Shown here piece after piece: positions 42,683 to 51,144 of a DNA stretch of 64,000 bases. The notes beneath the pieces are model-generated. The model did no database searches. It was given only the letters and a program-made list of their open reading frames with translations, and was not told the DNA's origin. The DNA is from Streptomyces canus (lineage in GTDB: Bacteria > Actinomycetota > Actinomycetes > Streptomycetales > Streptomycetaceae). The stretch spans positions 496,001 through 560,000 of the forward strand of contig NZ_JAUSWW010000001.1 of assembly GCF_030815415.1 (NCBI RefSeq). Direction: 5' to 3'. Within the stretch, counting starts at the first letter, position 1, and every line of letters begins with the position of its first letter. A program made the translations under genes and the position numbers.

Positions 42683-42895
42683 TCAACGCCCGGCAACCTC
42701 CCTTGTCAACATGGTGTCGGCACAGGGGAGTTCTGCGAGCGGGGCAGGGGCCGCCGGGACGAACGGAGCCTTTGCAGGAGGGTCGACCGGCTCGGCCGGC
42801 GCCGCCGGCAGGATGCGGTCTTCCCACCAGGACAGGCCCATGACGGTGGCGAGCAGAACGAAGGGGACAGAAGCCGGAACGATCAGTACGTACAT
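42683..42895 (-). CDS. Small membrane protein, 70 residues
   Basis: ATG 42895 opens MYVLIVPASVPFVLLATVMG, one transmembrane helix, followed by a WWEDRILP segment and a Pro/Ala-rich tail. I do not recognise it beyond a small membrane protein common in Streptomyces. It lies about 117 bp upstream of the two-helix protein gene and may share its transcript. Confidence 0.6.
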   Translation of the reverse strand: MYVLIVPASVPFVLLATVMGLSWWEDRILPAAPAEPVDPPAKAPFVPAAPAPLAELPCADTMLTREVAGR

Positions 42896-43267
42896 GCGTA
42901 CCGCCTGCGGTGGCTGCGTGCGACGCGGCGGGCAGCGGAGGGGGATGCCCGCATGGGGCGCATCGGTGCGGCGCCGGGATCGAGTGGCGACGGCGGGGGC
43001 GGCCCGTTGGGGGCGGGGCGGTTCCGGCACTGATGCGCGGGGTGCGCCCTCGAAGGAGCGCGAGAGGTGTTCGACGCTGCCGGGGGCTCGGGCCGTACCG
43101 CACACGCTAGCCCTGACCGCACTCCCCGGACAGACGGCAAGTGGCCATCTGTCCAGGCGGAAGACCGTTACCTGGGGCGCTATCCGCAGTCTCTGGGCAG
43201 AGCTACGCTGTTCGAACAGGCCCCGGCCCCCGGCAGCGACGCTTTGTTCCGTTCCGGGAGGCCCGCC

Positions 43268-43474
43268 GTGTTCGTTCTGCTTCTCGTCCTGATCTTGATT
43301 CTGTTCGGCAGCGGCTTCCTCAATCCCCTCTGGTGGTGGGCCGCGGCGGTGCTCGTCTTCGGTGCCACGCGGCACGGCCGGGACCGTCAGGAGCGCTGGG
43401 ACCGTCGCTACAGCCATCGGCACCGGGCGCGCTGGAGGCGCGAGGACCGCCGGGACTACGAACGCCACGGGTGA
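43268..43474 (+). CDS. Small two-helix membrane protein with basic tail
   Basis: GTG 43268 follows a GGGAGG site and gives a 68-residue protein: FVLLLVLILILFGSGFL, LWWWAAAVLVFGA, then a very basic tail (RHRARWRREDRRDYERHG). The double helix with a W-rich second segment mirrors the protein coded at 42371-42565. It may bind anionic lipids or nucleic acid through its tail, but this is only a guess. Confidence 0.68.
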   Translation: MFVLLLVLILILFGSGFLNPLWWWAAAVLVFGATRHGRDRQERWDRRYSHRHRARWRREDRRDYERHG

Positions 43475-43559
43475 CCGATGAAGTTGCACCCGAACATCCA
43501 GAGGTTCCGGGACGGCTTCCGCCCAGCCGGACGCACCGAAATCGTCGAGAGGTAGTGCC

Positions 43560-43961
43560 ATGTACCGCACAACCATGCTTCCGGAGAACTGGTGGGATCT
43601 GAGGACCGAGGCCGAGGCGGGGAATGCCGCGACTCAGGATGTCGTGGCGCTGCGCGCCGAGATCGAACAGCTGCAGCGGGCGCTGGCCGGCCGTATGGTC
43701 ATCGATCAGGCCTGCGGCATGGTGATGGCCCTGGCTCCCTGCCGCCGCGGGCCGGCCAGGAACCTGCTGATGGACATGGCACGAGAGTGCAACACCAAGC
43801 TTCCGGACGTGGCTGCAGCCGTGGTCGCCGCCTGGGAGGGGGCGCCGCTCTCGCGGCTGATGCAGAGGGCACTGCGGCATGCACTGCGGCGGCTCTACGC
43901 AGAAGACCGGGGGTGCGACTCGCGATCGGCAGATGAGCTGTCCGGAAGGGGAGGTCCGTGA
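43560..43961 (+). CDS. ANTAR-domain protein
   Basis: The 133-residue protein has an N-terminal coiled coil (ALRAEIEQLQRALAGR, about 30-46). The ANTAR three-helix domain follows (about 46-105): MVIDQACGMVMALAPC then LLMDMARECNTKLPDVAAAV. ANTAR domains bind tandem RNA hairpins and act in antitermination. There is no receiver or GAF domain here, so it lacks a sensor. It heads a tightly packed set: its TGA overlaps the GTG of a PRC-barrel-like fragment, followed by a second ANTAR gene that is a close paralogue, then a YihY-type gene. Confidence 0.85.
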   Translation: MYRTTMLPENWWDLRTEAEAGNAATQDVVALRAEIEQLQRALAGRMVIDQACGMVMALAPCRRGPARNLLMDMARECNTKLPDVAAAVVAAWEGAPLSRLMQRALRHALRRLYAEDRGCDSRSADELSGRGGP

Positions 43962-44122
43962 TCCACGCAGCCGATGTCCGTGAGTGGCGCAACTGCGACG
44001 TCGTCGACAGGGAAGGTCACAGGGTCGGTGTGCTCGAAACAGTCCATGTCCTGACCGCTGATGGACACGATGACTGCCTGGAGAAGGACTTCGTTGTGAG
44101 GTATGCACCATGCACCAGCTGA
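43958..44122 (+). CDS. Short PRC-barrel-like protein, 54 residues, probably truncated
   Basis: GTG 43958 overlaps the ANTAR stop (GTGA). The product reads IHAADVREWRNCDVVDREGH then RVGVLETVHVLTADG, matching the first half of a PRC-barrel domain, a small beta-barrel often found in stress proteins. Normal domains continue another 25 to 60 residues; here the frame ends at 44122, 13 bp inside the next ANTAR gene. It is either a shortened functional form kept for coupling or a decaying gene. Confidence 0.55.
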   Translation: MIHAADVREWRNCDVVDREGHRVGVLETVHVLTADGHDDCLEKDFVVRYAPCTS

Positions 44123-44469
44123 CCACCCCCCGCGAGGACCAGCCGTTGTTCACGGCTGTGACGTCGTTGGGGGACGCGGACCTAGCTGTCGAGGTTCTCG
44201 AACTACGCGTCAAAAATGAGCAGTTGAGCCAGGCGCTGGTGAGTCGTGCGGTGATCGACCAGGCCCGCGGCATGGTGATGGTCCTGGCGCCGTGTTCCAG
44301 TGAGCGAGCCTGGGACCTGCTCGTGGAGGTGTCGCAGCGCTGCAACGTCAAACTCCGCGACGTGGCTGCGGCCCTGGCCGCCACCACGAAGGGCCAGGAA
44401 CTGCCCGAGGCGATACGGCGCGAGTGGCGTCGCGCGCTGCGGCGCCTTCACGCGCTGGAGCGGCGGTGA
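44110..44469 (+). CDS. ANTAR-domain protein, paralogue of the 43560 gene
   Basis: The 119-residue protein has a short N-terminal region, a coiled-coil stretch (LELRVKNEQLSQAL) and an ANTAR domain (about 46-105): AVIDQARGMVMVLAPC then LLVEVSQRCNVKLRDVAAAL. It closely matches the 43560 product through the VIDQA-GMVM-LAPC region and the C-terminal WRRALRRLHALER, so the two arose by tandem duplication. The RNA-facing residues are kept. A YihY-type membrane protein gene begins 7 bp after its stop. Confidence 0.85.
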   Translation: MHQLTTPREDQPLFTAVTSLGDADLAVEVLELRVKNEQLSQALVSRAVIDQARGMVMVLAPCSSERAWDLLVEVSQRCNVKLRDVAAALAATTKGQELPEAIRREWRRALRRLHALERR

Positions 44470-44476
44470 CCGGATC

Positions 44477-45340
44477 ATGCGTTCACGGCTGTCGGTGATG
44501 GCGCCCCATGTGATGGGCGGCCTGGATACCGAAGGAGTCTTCCGGTGCCGGGTGTTCCGTGATTCGCCGGCCGGGCGGGGATGGCGGCGGAGCCGAGAGA
44601 TCGAACTCGGGCCGAGGGCGCTGGGCTTTGCGGCGCTCGGCTTCCTCACGCTGGTGCCCCTGCTGATCGTCGTCTCCGCAGCCGATCCGGAGCAAGGGCG
44701 AGGATTCGCGCAGTGGCTGGGGGACGGGCTCGGTGTGTCGAGTGCCGCCAGGGAGGAGGTGGGGAAGCTGTTCCCGCGGCCGGGCCAGGTGCTGCAGACC
44801 ACGACTGCTTTCGGCCTTGCCGCTCTCGCTGTCTTCGGGCTGAGTTTCGGGGCGGCGGTGCAGACCGGCTACGAGAAGGTCTGGGAGCTGCCTCCGGCCC
44901 GCTGGTACGCGAGATGGCGGCACGTGCTGTGGCTCGCCGTGCTCGTCGGGTCCCTCTACCTGACCGCCACCACCACCCTGTGGCGGCATTCACCGGTCGG
45001 CACGCTGGCCGCGACACTGAGCGCCATCCTGTTCTTCTGGTGGTCTCAGCGGATGCTGCTGGGCGGGCGGATCGCCTGGAGCGCCCTGCTGCCGGGCGCG
45101 GTGGTATCGGCGCTCGGGCTGCTCGGTCTTCGGGTCTTCTCCCGTCTCGTCTTCTCACCGCTGATCGCGTCCAGTGCCGTCGCCTACGGTCCCTTCGGAA
45201 CCGTTCTGGTCGTCCAGTCCTGGCTGGTCGGTGTGGGCGTCGTCGTCTACGGCGGTGCGCTGGCGGGCCGCCTGCTGTACGAGGAACTCCCCCGCGCGGC
45301 ACAGGCGGTGAAACAGCGGGCTCGGCGGCAACGATCCTGA
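44477..45340 (+). CDS. YihY/BrkB-type membrane protein
   Basis: The 287-residue protein has about six transmembrane helices. The N-terminal cytoplasmic segment of about 45 residues is followed by ALGFAALGFLTLVPLLIVVS. Later helices include FGLAALAVFGLSFGAAVQ and AVAYGPFGTVLVVQSWLVG, the latter typical of the last helices of the family. The family was once called ribonuclease BN, but that activity belongs to a different protein; the true role is unclear. It is coupled to the ANTAR/PRC set and has a second, more canonical paralogue at 47464. Confidence 0.78.
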   Translation: MRSRLSVMAPHVMGGLDTEGVFRCRVFRDSPAGRGWRRSREIELGPRALGFAALGFLTLVPLLIVVSAADPEQGRGFAQWLGDGLGVSSAAREEVGKLFPRPGQVLQTTTAFGLAALAVFGLSFGAAVQTGYEKVWELPPARWYARWRHVLWLAVLVGSLYLTATTTLWRHSPVGTLAATLSAILFFWWSQRMLLGGRIAWSALLPGAVVSALGLLGLRVFSRLVFSPLIASSAVAYGPFGTVLVVQSWLVGVGVVVYGGALAGRLLYEELPRAAQAVKQRARRQRS

Positions 45341-45536
45341 AGGCCAGGACAACTCCCCTTCCTTCTTCACGCTCGGCATGCCGAGCGGTACGCCGCGCAG
45401 TCGGAGGCCGGTGCGGCACAGGGCTCGGCCCTCCAGGCCCATGCCGGACGACGAACTATGAACCATTCTGTCCCGTCCAGGCTGCGCTCGTCCGCTGCGC
45501 ACATCAAATGCCCGGCCCGGGGCACTTGGGGGCAGT

Positions 45537-45555
45537 GGACGCGTATCGCGCGTCC
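45537..45555. promoter_or_regulatory. Inverted repeat GGACGCG-N5-CGCGTCC upstream of the DUF1206 gene
   Basis: Perfect 7-bp arms around TATCG form a 19-bp site, 19 bp before GTG 45575 and just ahead of its GGGGAGGA ribosome binding site. The position suggests an operator or a 5' leader hairpin. Confidence 0.45.
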
Positions 45556-45574
45556 ACACTATGGGGAGGACATC

Positions 45575-46411
45575 GTGACCTCGTCCAACACGCAAGGGCG
45601 CGGCCAGGCCGTGAAGTCCGCGGCCCGCACCACCCAGAACGAGACGCTGACCGCCGCGGGGCGAGCGGGCTTTGTCGCACGGGGTGTGGTGTACGTCCTG
45701 ATCGGCGCCCTCGCTCTTCAGATCGCCCTCAGCAGCAGCGACGGCGAGTCGGCCGACCGGCAGGGCGCCCTGGCCCAGGTCGCGGAGCAGCCGTTCGGGA
45801 AGGTGATGCTGTGGGCGATGGTGGTCGGCTTCGCCTCCATGGCGCTGTGGCGGGGAGCCCGCGCAGTCCTCACCAGGGGATCTCAGCGGAAGGCCGGTTC
45901 GCGCGTGCTTGACGGCGGGCGGGCGGTCTTCTACGCCTTCGTCTGCTGGACCACCGCGGTGTACGCCGCCGGCGGCGGCCAGGGCTCCAGCGGAAACGCG
46001 CAGTCGCAGGACTGGACGGCATCGGTGCTCAAACTGTCGTACGGCCAAGTGCTGGTGGGAGCCGGGGGCTGCCTCCTGACCGGCATCGGTGTGGTACTCG
46101 CCGTCCGGGCGGCCATGCGGAGCTTCCTGAAGCAGTTGGATACCGGCAGCATGAGCCACCGTACGAAGCAGGTCGTCACAGCTCTGGGCGTGGGTGGAGG
46201 CGTGGCACGGGGCGTGGTGTTCGCCGCGGCTGGGATCTTCGTCCTGGTGGCAGCCGTCCGCTTCGACCCGGACGAGGCCAAGGGCGTGGACGCGACGCTC
46301 CGCAGCTTCACGCAGACACCGGTGGGACCATGGCTCCTGGTCGCCGTCGCGATCGGGCTGATCCTCTTCGGCGTCTTCTCCTTCGCCTCCGCTCGGTGGC
46401 GCCGCCTGTAA
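45575..46411 (+). CDS. DUF1206 membrane protein
   Basis: The 278-residue protein starts at GTG 45575 after GGGGAGGA. It has six helices arranged as three repeats of a two-helix unit, each opening with a GR/GG-xxARGVV-type motif (AGRAGFVARGVVYVLIGALA near residue 27, GGGVARGVVFAAAGIFVLVA near 208). This repeat is diagnostic of DUF1206. The function is unknown; genes of the family often occur near stress regulators. It is monocistronic, with the inverted repeat 45537-45555 in its leader. Confidence 0.85.
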   Translation: MTSSNTQGRGQAVKSAARTTQNETLTAAGRAGFVARGVVYVLIGALALQIALSSSDGESADRQGALAQVAEQPFGKVMLWAMVVGFASMALWRGARAVLTRGSQRKAGSRVLDGGRAVFYAFVCWTTAVYAAGGGQGSSGNAQSQDWTASVLKLSYGQVLVGAGGCLLTGIGVVLAVRAAMRSFLKQLDTGSMSHRTKQVVTALGVGGGVARGVVFAAAGIFVLVAAVRFDPDEAKGVDATLRSFTQTPVGPWLLVAVAIGLILFGVFSFASARWRRL

Positions 46412-46559
46412 CGGTGATACAAGCCTGATCTGCCGGCTCCTCGCCAGGCTCGCCTTTGGGCCGGGCCGTCGCCACGCACTGGTCAACACATCAGCGACGA
46501 ACCGTCCTTCCGTCTCCGAGCCGCATGTGGAGCGGCGGTCCGCCCTCCACCACCACGCG

Positions 46560-46730
46560 TCAGCGGGCCGGGCGTCGGCGCATGCGCGATACCGAGCGCA
46601 CGAGCAGGTACAGCACGGCGGCGACGAGGAGCAGCACGCCGGTGGAAACCAGATACAGCAGGCCGTCGACGACAGCGCCGATGACGATCAGCGCGATGGC
46701 GCAGATGAGCAGAACCAGGAAGAAGACCAT
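46560..46730 (-). CDS. Small two-helix membrane protein, 56 residues
   Basis: ATG 46730 follows AGGAGG by 8 bases. The protein is almost entirely hydrophobic: MVFFLVLLICAIALIVIGAV, then LLYLVSTGVLLLVAAVLYLL, with a basic end (RMRRRPAR). It resembles small hydrophobic proteins seen near stress genes in Streptomyces. It converges on the DUF1206 gene and is divergent from the membrane protein at 46910. Confidence 0.72.
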   Translation of the reverse strand: MVFFLVLLICAIALIVIGAVVDGLLYLVSTGVLLLVAAVLYLLVRSVSRMRRRPAR

Positions 46731-46909
46731 GGCACTACGCCTCCTGGGGTGGTGGCGGATGGGCGGACCAGAGGCCGTCCACCCAGTAGTGCCGGTGTCC
46801 TCCGGTCTCGCCCATACCTCAGCTTCAGGGTAGACGCAACCCGTGGCAGTGGCCTGCCGGGCAGAACGGTTCTACCGTGGGGAGAGGAAGCAGATCCCAG
46901 GAGCGCGCC

Positions 46910-47395
46910 ATGATCATCCTCGGACTCGTCATCCTCGTCGCTGCGGTGGTCATCGCTGTCGCCGGCGTTCTTTCCAACAGTGGCGGCGCCCACGAGTTCA
47001 CCGGCGGATTCTCTGTCTTCGGTGTCGACGTCACCGGCTCCACCGGCACCCTCTTCCTCTGCGGCATCGTCGTCGGGACGGCGGCGTTGCTCGGGTTGAG
47101 CCTGATCCTGGCCAGTACACGCCGTACCACCCGCCGCCGCACGGCACATCGCGGGCCCCAACCGTCCCGGCGCGGGGCTGTTGCGGCCGAACGAGAACCC
47201 GGTGGCCTGACCAGCGAACGCGACACCTCCCGCGGGCAGATGGTGCAGGCGGAGAGGGAGGTCGAAGACCGGGCCGACCTGGTCGAACGCCCCTGTCACA
47301 AGCAGGACTGGTTCCGCCGCCGGGCCGCTCCCCCGCTGACGATCTCGCAGGCGACCGTGCCCGCACCGGACGACCAGACGCCGCTGTGGTCATGA
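46910..47395 (+). CDS. Membrane protein with two helices and charged tail
   Basis: ATG 46910 follows AGGAG. The 161-residue product has two transmembrane helices (MIILGLVILVAAVVIAVAGV near residue 1 and LFLCGIVVGTAALLGLSLIL near 45), separated by an exposed loop EFTGGFSVFGVDVTG. A hydrophilic cytoplasmic tail of about 90 residues rich in Arg and Glu follows. I do not recognise a family. The GGFSVFG loop recurs in Streptomyces small membrane proteins. An AGAACGGTTCT palindrome lies upstream near 46862-46872. Confidence 0.75.
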   Translation: MIILGLVILVAAVVIAVAGVLSNSGGAHEFTGGFSVFGVDVTGSTGTLFLCGIVVGTAALLGLSLILASTRRTTRRRTAHRGPQPSRRGAVAAEREPGGLTSERDTSRGQMVQAEREVEDRADLVERPCHKQDWFRRRAAPPLTISQATVPAPDDQTPLWS

Positions 47396-47463
47396 GCGGT
47401 CGGCTGCGACACAGACCTCGATGGACCTGCCGGGCACGGTGACGATGGGTACGCAGAGAGCGG

Positions 47464-48444
47464 GTGTTCCTCATGGACTGGCTGAGAAGGCTGCCCGTGA
47501 TTGGAAAGCTGATGCGGACGCACGCCTGGCGGGCGTTCGAGCGGCTGGATGCCGTCCACTGGGCCCGGCTCGCCGCGGCCATCACCTTCACCAGTTTCGT
47601 CGCGCTCTTTCCGTTGATCACCGTGGGTGCGGCGATCGGTGCCAAGCTGCTGAGCGAGGGCCAGCTGGGGAAGCTCCAGGACAAGATCGCCGACCAGGCG
47701 CCGGGACTCTCCGACCTGCTGGACCTGGACAGTCTCGTCGCGCATGCCGGATCCGTCGGACTGATCGCGGGCGCGCTGCTGCTCGTGATCGGCATCAACT
47801 GGGTCGGCGCCCTGCGCGGCAGCCTGCGTGCGGTGTGGGAGAAGGAGCAGGACCCGGGCAATCCGTTCCTGCTCAAGTTCAAAGACTCCAAGGTGCTGGT
47901 CGGCCTCGGCGTGGTCGGGCTGGTCGCGATCGGCAGTTCGGTGTTTGCCAACAGTGCCGTCGGCTGGGCCGCCGACAAGGCCGGGATCGAGGGCGGGGCG
48001 GGACGGGCCCTGCTGTTCTTCGCCGGCCTGGCCATCGCCCTGGTCGTCGACTTCCTGTTGCTGGTCTACCTGCTCACCCGGCTACCGCGGGTACATCCCG
48101 GTCGGCGTGCGGTCGTGGTCGCCGGGCTGATCGGTGCGGTGGGCTTCGAACTGCTCAAGTGGTTGCTGACCGGCTACCTGCAGGGCGTTGCGGGGAAGAG
48201 CATGTACGGCGCCTTCGCCGTTCCGGTGGCCGTCGCACTGTGGATCAACCTCATGGCCAGGCTGCTGCTGTACTGCGCCGCATGGACAGCAACGGCGGCG
48301 GGAACGGCGGTGCAGTCCGCCGAGACAGCCGAGGGCGAGAGCCCGGAGCCCGGGATCAGCCCCGCAGCCGACGGCGCACCACGGCGTGCGTCAGTCGGCA
48401 GCGGCGCACCAGCAGCACCGCACCTCCAGAAGCACGGGCCCTGA
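47464..48444 (+). CDS. YihY/virulence factor BrkB-family membrane protein
   Basis: The 326-residue protein has six helices in the canonical order, with family motifs RLAAAITFTSFVALFPLITV near residue 38, INWVGALRGSLRAVWEKEQ near 108 and KSMYGAFAVPVAVALWINLM near 247. The tail of about 50 residues is low complexity. Start GTG 47464 or ATG 47473 are both possible. The biochemical role of the family is unsettled; envelope transport or stress tolerance has been suggested. It is the second member in 3 kb. Confidence 0.85.
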   Translation: MFLMDWLRRLPVIGKLMRTHAWRAFERLDAVHWARLAAAITFTSFVALFPLITVGAAIGAKLLSEGQLGKLQDKIADQAPGLSDLLDLDSLVAHAGSVGLIAGALLLVIGINWVGALRGSLRAVWEKEQDPGNPFLLKFKDSKVLVGLGVVGLVAIGSSVFANSAVGWAADKAGIEGGAGRALLFFAGLAIALVVDFLLLVYLLTRLPRVHPGRRAVVVAGLIGAVGFELLKWLLTGYLQGVAGKSMYGAFAVPVAVALWINLMARLLLYCAAWTATAAGTAVQSAETAEGESPEPGISPAADGAPRRASVGSGAPAAPHLQKHGP

Positions 48445-48503
48445 TCTGGGCGTGATTCCTCGTGCTCGGGCAGCTGCGTGCGGTCACCGCTTCGGCGACG
48501 GTG

Positions 48504-49220
48504 TCAGGCCACCAGGCCGGGGAGGGGTTCGGAGGCGTCGATGAAGGCACGGGCCACCTCGGACAGGCGGCGGTTGTGGGAGCGGGCGTACCCGCGCAGC
48601 GCAGTGAACGCCTGTTCCATGTCGATGTTCTGGCGTTCGGCGAGTTTCCCCTTGGCCTGCTCGATCAGTACGCGGCTGTTCAATGCCGTCTGGAGTTGTT
48701 CGTTGAGGACGGTGCTGCGGTGGGTGGAGCGTTGTTGCAGGAGGCTGATGGTGGCGACGTCGGCCAGGGCCTGGCCGATGAGCGTGCCGGCCGGGTCGAG
48801 GGGGCCGGGGGTGGCGTGGAAGAGGTTCAGGGCGCCGACGGTCTCGTCCCGCAGGCGCATGGGCAGGGCCTGGACGGCGCCGAAGCCGATGCGGTGGGCC
48901 GCTGTGGCGAAGTGCGGCCAACGGTCGACCTCGCGGGTCAGGTCGGGGACGATCACCGCTGTTCCGGTGCGGTAGCACTCCAGGCAGGGGCCTTCGTCGT
49001 TCTGGAGCTGGAAGAGTTCCAGCAGGCGTACCTGTTCGTCGGAGGCGGCCATCACGCGGAGTTTGCCGTCGCGGTCGGCGAGCAGCACCCCGGCGGCGCT
49101 CGCGTCGAGCATGCTCACGCAGCGGTCGGTGAGCAGGCGCAGGAAGTCGATCAGGTCGAAGTCGGCGACCAGGTTGTCTGCCAGCTCGACGAAGGTCTTG
49201 GCCAGGAGCTGCTGATTCAT
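48504..49220 (-). CDS. GAF-ANTAR regulator
   Basis: The 238-residue protein has an N-terminal GAF domain (about 18-160): DLIDFLRLLTDRCVSMLDAS, AAGVLLADRDGKLRVMAAS and GFGAVQALPMRLRDETVGAL. The C-terminal ANTAR domain is at about 170-230: VLIEQAKGKLAERQNIDMEQ then ALRGYARSHNRRLSEVARAF. GAF domains bind small ligands or sense redox state; ANTAR binds paired RNA hairpins. It follows a similar gene by 78 bp, so the two may be co-transcribed. No target hairpin could be assigned. Confidence 0.9.
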   Translation of the reverse strand: MNQQLLAKTFVELADNLVADFDLIDFLRLLTDRCVSMLDASAAGVLLADRDGKLRVMAASDEQVRLLELFQLQNDEGPCLECYRTGTAVIVPDLTREVDRWPHFATAAHRIGFGAVQALPMRLRDETVGALNLFHATPGPLDPAGTLIGQALADVATISLLQQRSTHRSTVLNEQLQTALNSRVLIEQAKGKLAERQNIDMEQAFTALRGYARSHNRRLSEVARAFIDASEPLPGLVA

Positions 49221-49298
49221 CGTGTCACCCTCGATTGAGACTAGTCCCGCCAGGAGGGGGCGGGAAGCGCAGCACGCTTATCGTCCGGAACCGGTGCG

Positions 49299-50078
49299 TC
49301 AGACGTCATCGTCCGTCCGTTTCGGTTCCGTGTCGGGGGAGAAGCGGAGCCGGTGGGCCACCACGTCGGCGGCTACGTCGGCGAGTCGGCGTCCCTGGGT
49401 ATAGGCGTAGGCGCGCAGCCGGACGAAGGCTTCGTCGATGCCGACTTCGAGCTGGACGGTGAGGATGCCGGTGGCCTGGTCGATCTCCGCCCGGTATCCG
49501 CCCAGGTCCTCGAAGCCCCGGTCTGCCAATGCTCCGTCGACCGGCGCGCCCGTCTCATCGATCCGGGCATCGAGCAGGAGCAGCGTGGCGAGATCGGCGA
49601 ACGCCAGCGCGTCGGCCAGTTCCTCCGCGTCCAGCACGGTGGGCACGTCGGCGTACAGGTCCAGGACTCCCGGGCTGATCGCCCCGATCTGCAGGGGGAG
49701 CGCGAAGACTGCGCGTGCCCCGGCGTCCAGGGCGGCATCGGCGAACACGGTCCAGCGGTCCTGCAGCTCACCGGTGAGCAGATCGGGTGTCAAGACCGCG
49801 GAACCCTGCGTGAACGCGTCCACGCAGGGTCCCTCGCCCAAGGTGAGCTGCAGCTCTTCCAGTTGCTCGCTGATGGTGTCGGTGCTGCACAGCGGATGAC
49901 TCGCCGCGGTCCGGGACATCGCCGATACCCCGGCTCCGCCGACCGGGAGGGCGGCCACGACCGCGGTGCACACGTCCACGACACCGGGCCGGGCGCCGCG
50001 TCGGGCCGCCTGCTCGGCAACCAGCACCTGGATCCGGGCCGAGCGGCTGTCGGACCTCATCCGGGCCACCGTGTCCAT
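49299..50078 (-). CDS. GAF-ANTAR regulator
   Basis: The 259-residue protein from ATG 50078 has a GAF-like sensor (about 25-180) with EELQLTLGEGPCVDAFTQG and GARAVFALPLQIGAISPGVL. The C-terminal ANTAR domain (about 192-245) reads EIDQATGILTVQLEVGIDEA then LRAYAYTQGRRLADVAADV. The GEGPC motif with its Cys is typical of this actinobacterial GAF type. Its start overlaps the GNAT-like gene by 22 bp, giving a STAS, GNAT-like, GAF-ANTAR unit. A shorter start near 50061 is possible. Confidence 0.88.
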   Translation of the reverse strand: MDTVARMRSDSRSARIQVLVAEQAARRGARPGVVDVCTAVVAALPVGGAGVSAMSRTAASHPLCSTDTISEQLEELQLTLGEGPCVDAFTQGSAVLTPDLLTGELQDRWTVFADAALDAGARAVFALPLQIGAISPGVLDLYADVPTVLDAEELADALAFADLATLLLLDARIDETGAPVDGALADRGFEDLGGYRAEIDQATGILTVQLEVGIDEAFVRLRAYAYTQGRRLADVAADVVAHRLRFSPDTEPKRTDDDV

Positions 50079-50722
50079 GCATCGTGGACCAGGCCCTCCA
50101 GTCGCGCCGTGGTGCGTTCCCCGAGGGGCAGTACCAGCGCTCGGAACATGGTCGGGCCCGCCGGCCGCCACACCTCTCCCAGGTCCAGCCATCCCCAGGA
50201 GCGGAGTGAGGCAAGGGTCGGGTGATCGTTCTGATCCACCAAGGTGGCGCCGAGGGATGCCTGGTGGTCGCTCAGCAGCCGCTCCTGCAAACGGCGGGCC
50301 ATGTCCTGGTCCAGTTCGTGTGGCTGGACCAGGATGCCGGTGATCGCGAAGACGCCGCCGGAGGCGGTGAGTTGCTCGATGCTCTGCGGCAGTGCTCCGT
50401 CGAACCCGAGCCACCAGAAGCCGTCGCTGCTCACCGGGAACCCGAAGGCGCATCCCACCAGGTGGTCCGTCTCCGCGATCACCATGGCGAACCCCGGCCG
50501 CCGGATGTCACCGGTGAGACGGTTCAGGAAGTCCTGGCGGCTGCGGCTGCGGTACGCCTCAGGGACGGACGTCTCTCCGGAGTCGATGTACAGATCCGCC
50601 AGCTCCGCGCCCAAGCCCTGCGCCAGCCAGCGGTTCACGCGGCGCAACCGCACCGCGTCCATGGTGGACGGCTCGCCTGCACGGGGCTTGTGCAGCTGCC
50701 CCTGCCTGGGCTGGGCCATCAC
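50057..50722 (-). CDS. GNAT-like acyltransferase family protein
   Basis: The 221-residue protein begins at GTG 50722 or ATG 50719 and resembles GNAT N-acetyltransferases without a clear acetyl-CoA P-loop. The segments FAMVIAETDHLVGCAFGFPV (strand 4-like) and VFAITGILVQPHELDQDMAR (the usual V-loop region) match the fold, followed by RLQERLLSDHQASLGATLVD. The family of similar Streptomyces proteins beside anti-sigma antagonists has no proven activity. It overlaps the STAS gene by 4 bp and the GAF-ANTAR gene by 22 bp, so it belongs to that signalling unit and may modify or bind one of the partners. Confidence 0.7.
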   Translation of the reverse strand: MMAQPRQGQLHKPRAGEPSTMDAVRLRRVNRWLAQGLGAELADLYIDSGETSVPEAYRSRSRQDFLNRLTGDIRRPGFAMVIAETDHLVGCAFGFPVSSDGFWWLGFDGALPQSIEQLTASGGVFAITGILVQPHELDQDMARRLQERLLSDHQASLGATLVDQNDHPTLASLRSWGWLDLGEVWRPAGPTMFRALVLPLGERTTARLEGLVHDAWTRWPG

Positions 50723-51144
50723 CGCACACCGCCCGACGCGACAGCCACCAGCGGAATACTCCGGTCCGGCAGGGCCGGAGCGACCGGGTCAGGGACGTCC
50801 CCGAGAGACGGTGACAGATGCCCGAGCGGAAGGCCCAGAAGCAGGAACCCGCAGCCGGTGAGCTCGAAAATCCGCCCCAGTGACGGTGGCGGATTGTGCA
50901 GTCGTACGGTCCCGCCGGCCTCCCTGGTCCGCTGCGCGGCGTAGAGGAAGGCGTTGAGGCCGCTGCAGTCGCAGAAGGTCACGGGGGTGAGGTCGAGATC
51001 GATGATGCGGATGCCGTCGCTCAGGCATCGTGCCAGTGTCGCGCGCAGCAGCGGTGCCGATTCCAGGCCGATCTCACCGGCGAGGGTGATCAGTGTCCGG
51101 TGCCTTTGGTCATGACGGTGGATGGTGAGCTGTGGGACAGGCAT
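50719..51144 (-). CDS. STAS-domain anti-sigma factor antagonist
   Basis: The 141-residue protein holds a STAS domain (about 8-105): HRTLITLAGEIGLESAPLL, then IDLDLTPVTFCDCSGLNAF with the conserved Ser in the D-x-S-G loop that partner kinases phosphorylate, and LGRIFELTGC. The last 35 residues are Pro-rich. It should bind an RsbW-type anti-sigma kinase; a damaged candidate lies at 32606-33068, but no intact one is in the window. It leads the operon with the GNAT-like and GAF-ANTAR genes. Confidence 0.86.
   Translation of the reverse strand: MPVPQLTIHRHDQRHRTLITLAGEIGLESAPLLRATLARCLSDGIRIIDLDLTPVTFCDCSGLNAFLYAAQRTREAGGTVRLHNPPPSLGRIFELTGCGFLLLGLPLGHLSPSLGDVPDPVAPALPDRSIPLVAVASGGVR

Noticed and set aside
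47447..47452. SigB-type -10 element GGGTAC before the YihY/BrkB gene
   Set aside because: No matching GnnT -35 element at 14-16 bp, and a start so close to the GTG would leave no leader.
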